From NCBI GenBank assembly GCA_018725205.1, contig QLUB01000030.1, forward strand, positions 1 to 16,187: a stretch of DNA of 16,187 nucleotides, given 5' to 3'. A program made the translations under genes and the position numbers. Shown one piece after another: positions 14,036 through 16,187 of this stretch (the first letter of the stretch is position 1; the number at the start of each line of letters is the position of its first letter). Below the pieces are notes generated by a model, which had not been told where the DNA came from, made no database searches, and saw only the letters and a program-made list of their open reading frames with translations. The DNA is from a candidate division NPL-UPA2 bacterium (lineage in GTDB: Bacteria; Bacillota; UBA994).

Positions 14036-14401
14036 GTGAGTCAGACTATACTGACAGACTATGGCAAAATAGTCATTACCGCGGAAGCTATTGCTACGGT
14101 AGCAGGCGTGGCTGCCTTGGAGTGCTATGGCCTTGTAGGCATGTGCTCGCGCAGCCGTATTCGCGATGGGTTTATCGAGCTTCTAGGCAAGGAGAATTTG
14201 TCCCGCGGCGTAGAAGTGCACGTCAGCGGCAACAGCGTAGTCATTGACCTTTACATTATCGTGGGTTATGGCACTAAAATATCTGAGGTAGCTCAAAATA
14301 TCATGGAAAAAGTAAGATACGTAGTGGAAACCTTGGTTGATTTGTCAGTAGAGCAAGTTAACGTCAATGTACAAGGCGTGCGCGTAAACGAGAAGTTTTA
14401 G
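14036..14401 (+). CDS. Asp23/Gls24 family envelope stress protein (YloU)
   Basis: A 121-residue DUF322 protein of the Asp23/Gls24 family, abundant cytosolic or membrane-associated proteins linked to cell-envelope stress. The sequence follows B. subtilis YloU closely: YGKIVITAEAIATVAG, ALECYGLVGMCSRSRIRDG, ENLSRGVEVHVSG, DLYIIVGYGTKISEVAQN and VNVNVQGVRV. GTG 14036 is chosen over ATG 14003 because GGGAGGAAA (from 14023) lies just before it and the family starts a few residues before YGKI. It forms a tight pair with fakA, whose ribosome binding site overlaps its stop codon. No convincing promoter was found between it and the divergent rpmB (13901-14035), though one is expected there. Confidence 0.93.
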   Translation: MSQTILTDYGKIVITAEAIATVAGVAALECYGLVGMCSRSRIRDGFIELLGKENLSRGVEVHVSGNSVVIDLYIIVGYGTKISEVAQNIMEKVRYVVETLVDLSVEQVNVNVQGVRVNEKF

Positions 14402-14417
14402 GAGGATGAAGGTTGTG
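14400..14417 (+). promoter_or_regulatory. Ribosome binding site favouring a GTG start for fakA
   Basis: AGGAGG (14400-14405) overlaps the yloU stop codon and directly abuts ATG 14406, leaving no spacer for that codon. GTG at 14415 is in frame and lies nine bases after the site, the normal distance. This favours GTG 14415 as the real start. Confidence 0.65.
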
Positions 14418-16049
14418 ACTGCAAAGCAGATAGATGCGATCCTCCTACGCAATATGTTCTTGCTTGGCGCTAAGAGTCTAGAGGCAAACAAACAGGCAGT
14501 AGATGCCTTGAATGTGTTCCCAGTTCCTGACGGCGACACCGGTACTAACATGCACCTTACCTTGCAGGCAGTCGTGCGTGCACTTGACAAACCCAATCTT
14601 GACACTTGTGCCGCCGTGGCTCAAGTAGTGGCTTCTGCGTCGCTTATGGGAGCGCGCGGAAATTCCGGTGTTATTCTGTCGCAGCTGTTTCGCGGCTTTA
14701 GCCGTTCCTTGGAACGAAAGACTGTTCTCCAAGGGACCGACTTTGCTTTAGCTTTAATGGCGGGAGTGGAAACGGCGTACAAGGCCGTCGGCAGGCCTGT
14801 AGAGGGAACGATTCTCACCGTGGCGCGTGATGCCGCCCGCGCCGCGCAAGCTAAGGCGCGCACTGAGCCAGACATTGCCAATCTGATGCAGGCGGTAATT
14901 GAACAGGCGGAGAAGACGTTAGCGCGCACGCCTGACATGCTGCCGGTACTGAAGAAGGCAGGCGTGGTAGACGCAGGAGGCCAGGGGTTAGTTCACATCT
15001 ACCGCGGGTTTCTGCATGCGCTGCTGGGTAAAGAACTTGAGCTACCGGTGGCCATCGATGCGCCTAAGGCGCTACCCGAACCGGAGAAACAGTACTTTAC
15101 AGCTCTAGAGATTGAATTTCAGTATTGTACTGAGTTTTTGATCCTTAACCCGCGCATAGAGGATCATATGCTGCGTCCTAGCCTTGAGTCCTATGGCGAC
15201 TCCCTGTTAGTTGTGGGTGACGAAGGTGTGATTAAGGTGCATATCCACACTAATCACCCCGGCACGGTAATGGAGCTAGCGCTTGAACATGGCGAGCTCA
15301 GCGCCATAAAAATCGAAAACATGAGGGAGCAGCACGCCCACACTGCTTGGGCGGAGGAAAAGCTAAAGGCAGTTCGCCCGGGTCAAGGGAAGTCCATCGG
15401 CGTGGTGGCGGTTGCCGCCGGCGAAGGCCTACGCGAGATCTTCTTGAGTCTAGGCGCGGACGTAATCGTGGAAGGCGGACAAACCATGAACCCGAGCACC
15501 GAGGACCTAGCTGCCGCTGTTAACAGCTTGGCCTGTGAGCGCGCTGTGATTTTACCCAACAACAAGAACGTGATCTTAGCCGCTTCCCAGGTTAAAGAAG
15601 TCACGCGCAAGGAAGTTGCCGTAATCGCGAGCCGTACGATTCCTCAGGGTTTAGCAGCTATGCTGTCTTATGAGGCTGACGCGCTTGAGCTTGAGCGCGT
15701 TGCTCGGGCGATGCAAAGGCGCATGAGCGGGGTAAAGACAGGCTTGGTGACCTATGCGATAAAGTCCTATAACGGTGATATGGGCGAAATTGCAGAAGGT
15801 GACATCCTTGGTCTCAGCGACAAAGGCATAGACACGGTAGGTGCCGATGTCAATGAAGTTGCGCTGGCGTTGCTTACGAATATGGTCACGGATGATGATG
15901 GCGTGATCTCACTTTTCGCGGGGGCGGACACGGAAGAAGCCACCGCTAAGTCGCTGGCGGAGAAAATTAAGGTGAGATTTCCCAACTGTGAACTTGAATT
16001 TTTCAACGGAGGACAGCCAGTTTACTACTATATTTTTTCTGTGGAGTAG
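14415..16049 (+). CDS. fakA: DAK2-domain fatty acid kinase subunit FakA (YloV)
   Basis: ATP-binding subunit of the two-part fatty acid kinase, which phosphorylates exogenous fatty acids held by FakB (DegV family) so they can enter phospholipid synthesis. The protein has 544 residues from GTG 14415, a normal length. The N-terminal DhaL-like domain (about 1-200) contains ALNVFPVPDGDTGTNMH, with the Mg-ATP-binding DGDTGTN at 39-45, then SLMGARGNSGVILSQLFRG, VEGTILTVARDAA and KAGVVDAGGQGL. The middle and C-terminal DegV-like domains follow (EFQYCTEFLI, GDSLLVVGDEGVIKVHIHT, ILPNNKNVILAA, and the C-terminal GGQPVYYYIFSVE). No fakB is in the window. It is co-transcribed with yloU. Confidence 0.94.
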   Translation: MTAKQIDAILLRNMFLLGAKSLEANKQAVDALNVFPVPDGDTGTNMHLTLQAVVRALDKPNLDTCAAVAQVVASASLMGARGNSGVILSQLFRGFSRSLERKTVLQGTDFALALMAGVETAYKAVGRPVEGTILTVARDAARAAQAKARTEPDIANLMQAVIEQAEKTLARTPDMLPVLKKAGVVDAGGQGLVHIYRGFLHALLGKELELPVAIDAPKALPEPEKQYFTALEIEFQYCTEFLILNPRIEDHMLRPSLESYGDSLLVVGDEGVIKVHIHTNHPGTVMELALEHGELSAIKIENMREQHAHTAWAEEKLKAVRPGQGKSIGVVAVAAGEGLREIFLSLGADVIVEGGQTMNPSTEDLAAAVNSLACERAVILPNNKNVILAASQVKEVTRKEVAVIASRTIPQGLAAMLSYEADALELERVARAMQRRMSGVKTGLVTYAIKSYNGDMGEIAEGDILGLSDKGIDTVGADVNEVALALLTNMVTDDDGVISLFAGADTEEATAKSLAEKIKVRFPNCELEFFNGGQPVYYYIFSVE

Positions 16050-16136
16050 TCGCGCGCGCTTATAGGAAGTTTTTCCTAAGTATAGAGAGTACGCTCCAGC
16101 ACATACTAAGCTCAAGCAGGGAGTTATAATTAGTTG

Positions 16137-16165
16137 TTTAAATATATGCCAAAGTATGCTAAAAT
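16137..16165 (+). promoter_or_regulatory. Candidate promoter at the right edge for a downstream gene
   Basis: TTTAAA (16137-16142, four of six) is separated by 17 bases from TAAAAT (16160-16165, five of six), which is preceded by TGC, an extended -10 element. The predicted start is at about 16172, where an ATG (16172-16174) begins an open frame to the window edge. The surrounding 16050-16187 region is AT-rich and holds no other gene; a weak 6-base-pair hairpin at about 16064-16079 lacks a T-tract. Confidence 0.45.
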
Positions 16166-16187
16166 AGTGACATGAAAAGTACGTATT

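Noticed and set aside
16064..16079. Hairpin TAGGAA/TTCCTA after fakA as a terminator
   Set aside because: The stem has only six base pairs, is AT-rich and is not followed by a T-tract; the T run is in the loop.
1..16187. CRISPR array, insertion sequence, tRNA, T-box or riboswitch
   Set aside because: No spaced direct repeats, transposase motifs, cloverleaf structures or long structured leaders were seen; nearly all of the window is packed with recognised housekeeping genes.

Overview
The window is a housekeeping gene cluster from a spore-forming Bacillota (Firmicute), probably a clostridial lineage of moderate GC content. Three things support this: an intact 26-codon spoVM, a RemA (DUF370) protein, and the gene order. 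The order closely follows the Bacillus subtilis block yloB-yloC-remA-gmk-rpoZ-coaBC-priA-def-fmt-rsmB-rlmN-prpC-prkC-rsgA-rpe-thiN-spoVM-rpmB-yloU-yloV. No mobile element, CRISPR array, rRNA, tRNA or riboswitch was seen.

Layout. Bases 2-1357 hold the C-terminal half of a P2A-type calcium ATPase (5' end outside the window). A promoter overlapping its stop codon (1354-1381) starts a long, tightly packed plus-strand run: yicC, remA, rpoZ, priA, def, fmt, a YugP-type zinc metallopeptidase, rsmB, rlmN, a PP2C phosphatase (stp/prpC), the PASTA kinase prkC, rsgA and rpe. Many of these genes overlap or are separated by a few bases, so they are probably one or a few transcripts. The run ends at a strong terminator whose loop holds the rpe stop codon (13459-13485). 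Next come spoVM on the plus strand and rpmB on the minus strand, convergent and sharing one hairpin. rpmB has its own promoter, reading away from the yloU (Asp23/Gls24 family) and fakA/yloV (fatty-acid kinase) pair. The last 138 bases are AT-rich and hold a promoter candidate for a gene beyond the edge.

Functions. The cluster groups transcription (rpoZ), replication restart (priA), initiator-methionine formylation and deformylation (fmt, def), rRNA modification and ribosome assembly (rsmB, rlmN, rsgA, rpmB), Ser/Thr phospho-signalling (prkC/stp) and sporulation (spoVM).

This is mostly an ordinary, conserved region. The departures from the expected plan are: gmk, coaBC and thiN are absent from their usual slots; PriA appears to lack its winged-helix domain; there is a tandem perfect hairpin inside priA; and non-ATG starts (GTG or TTG) are used for about half the genes. 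I found no evidence for a new multi-gene system.
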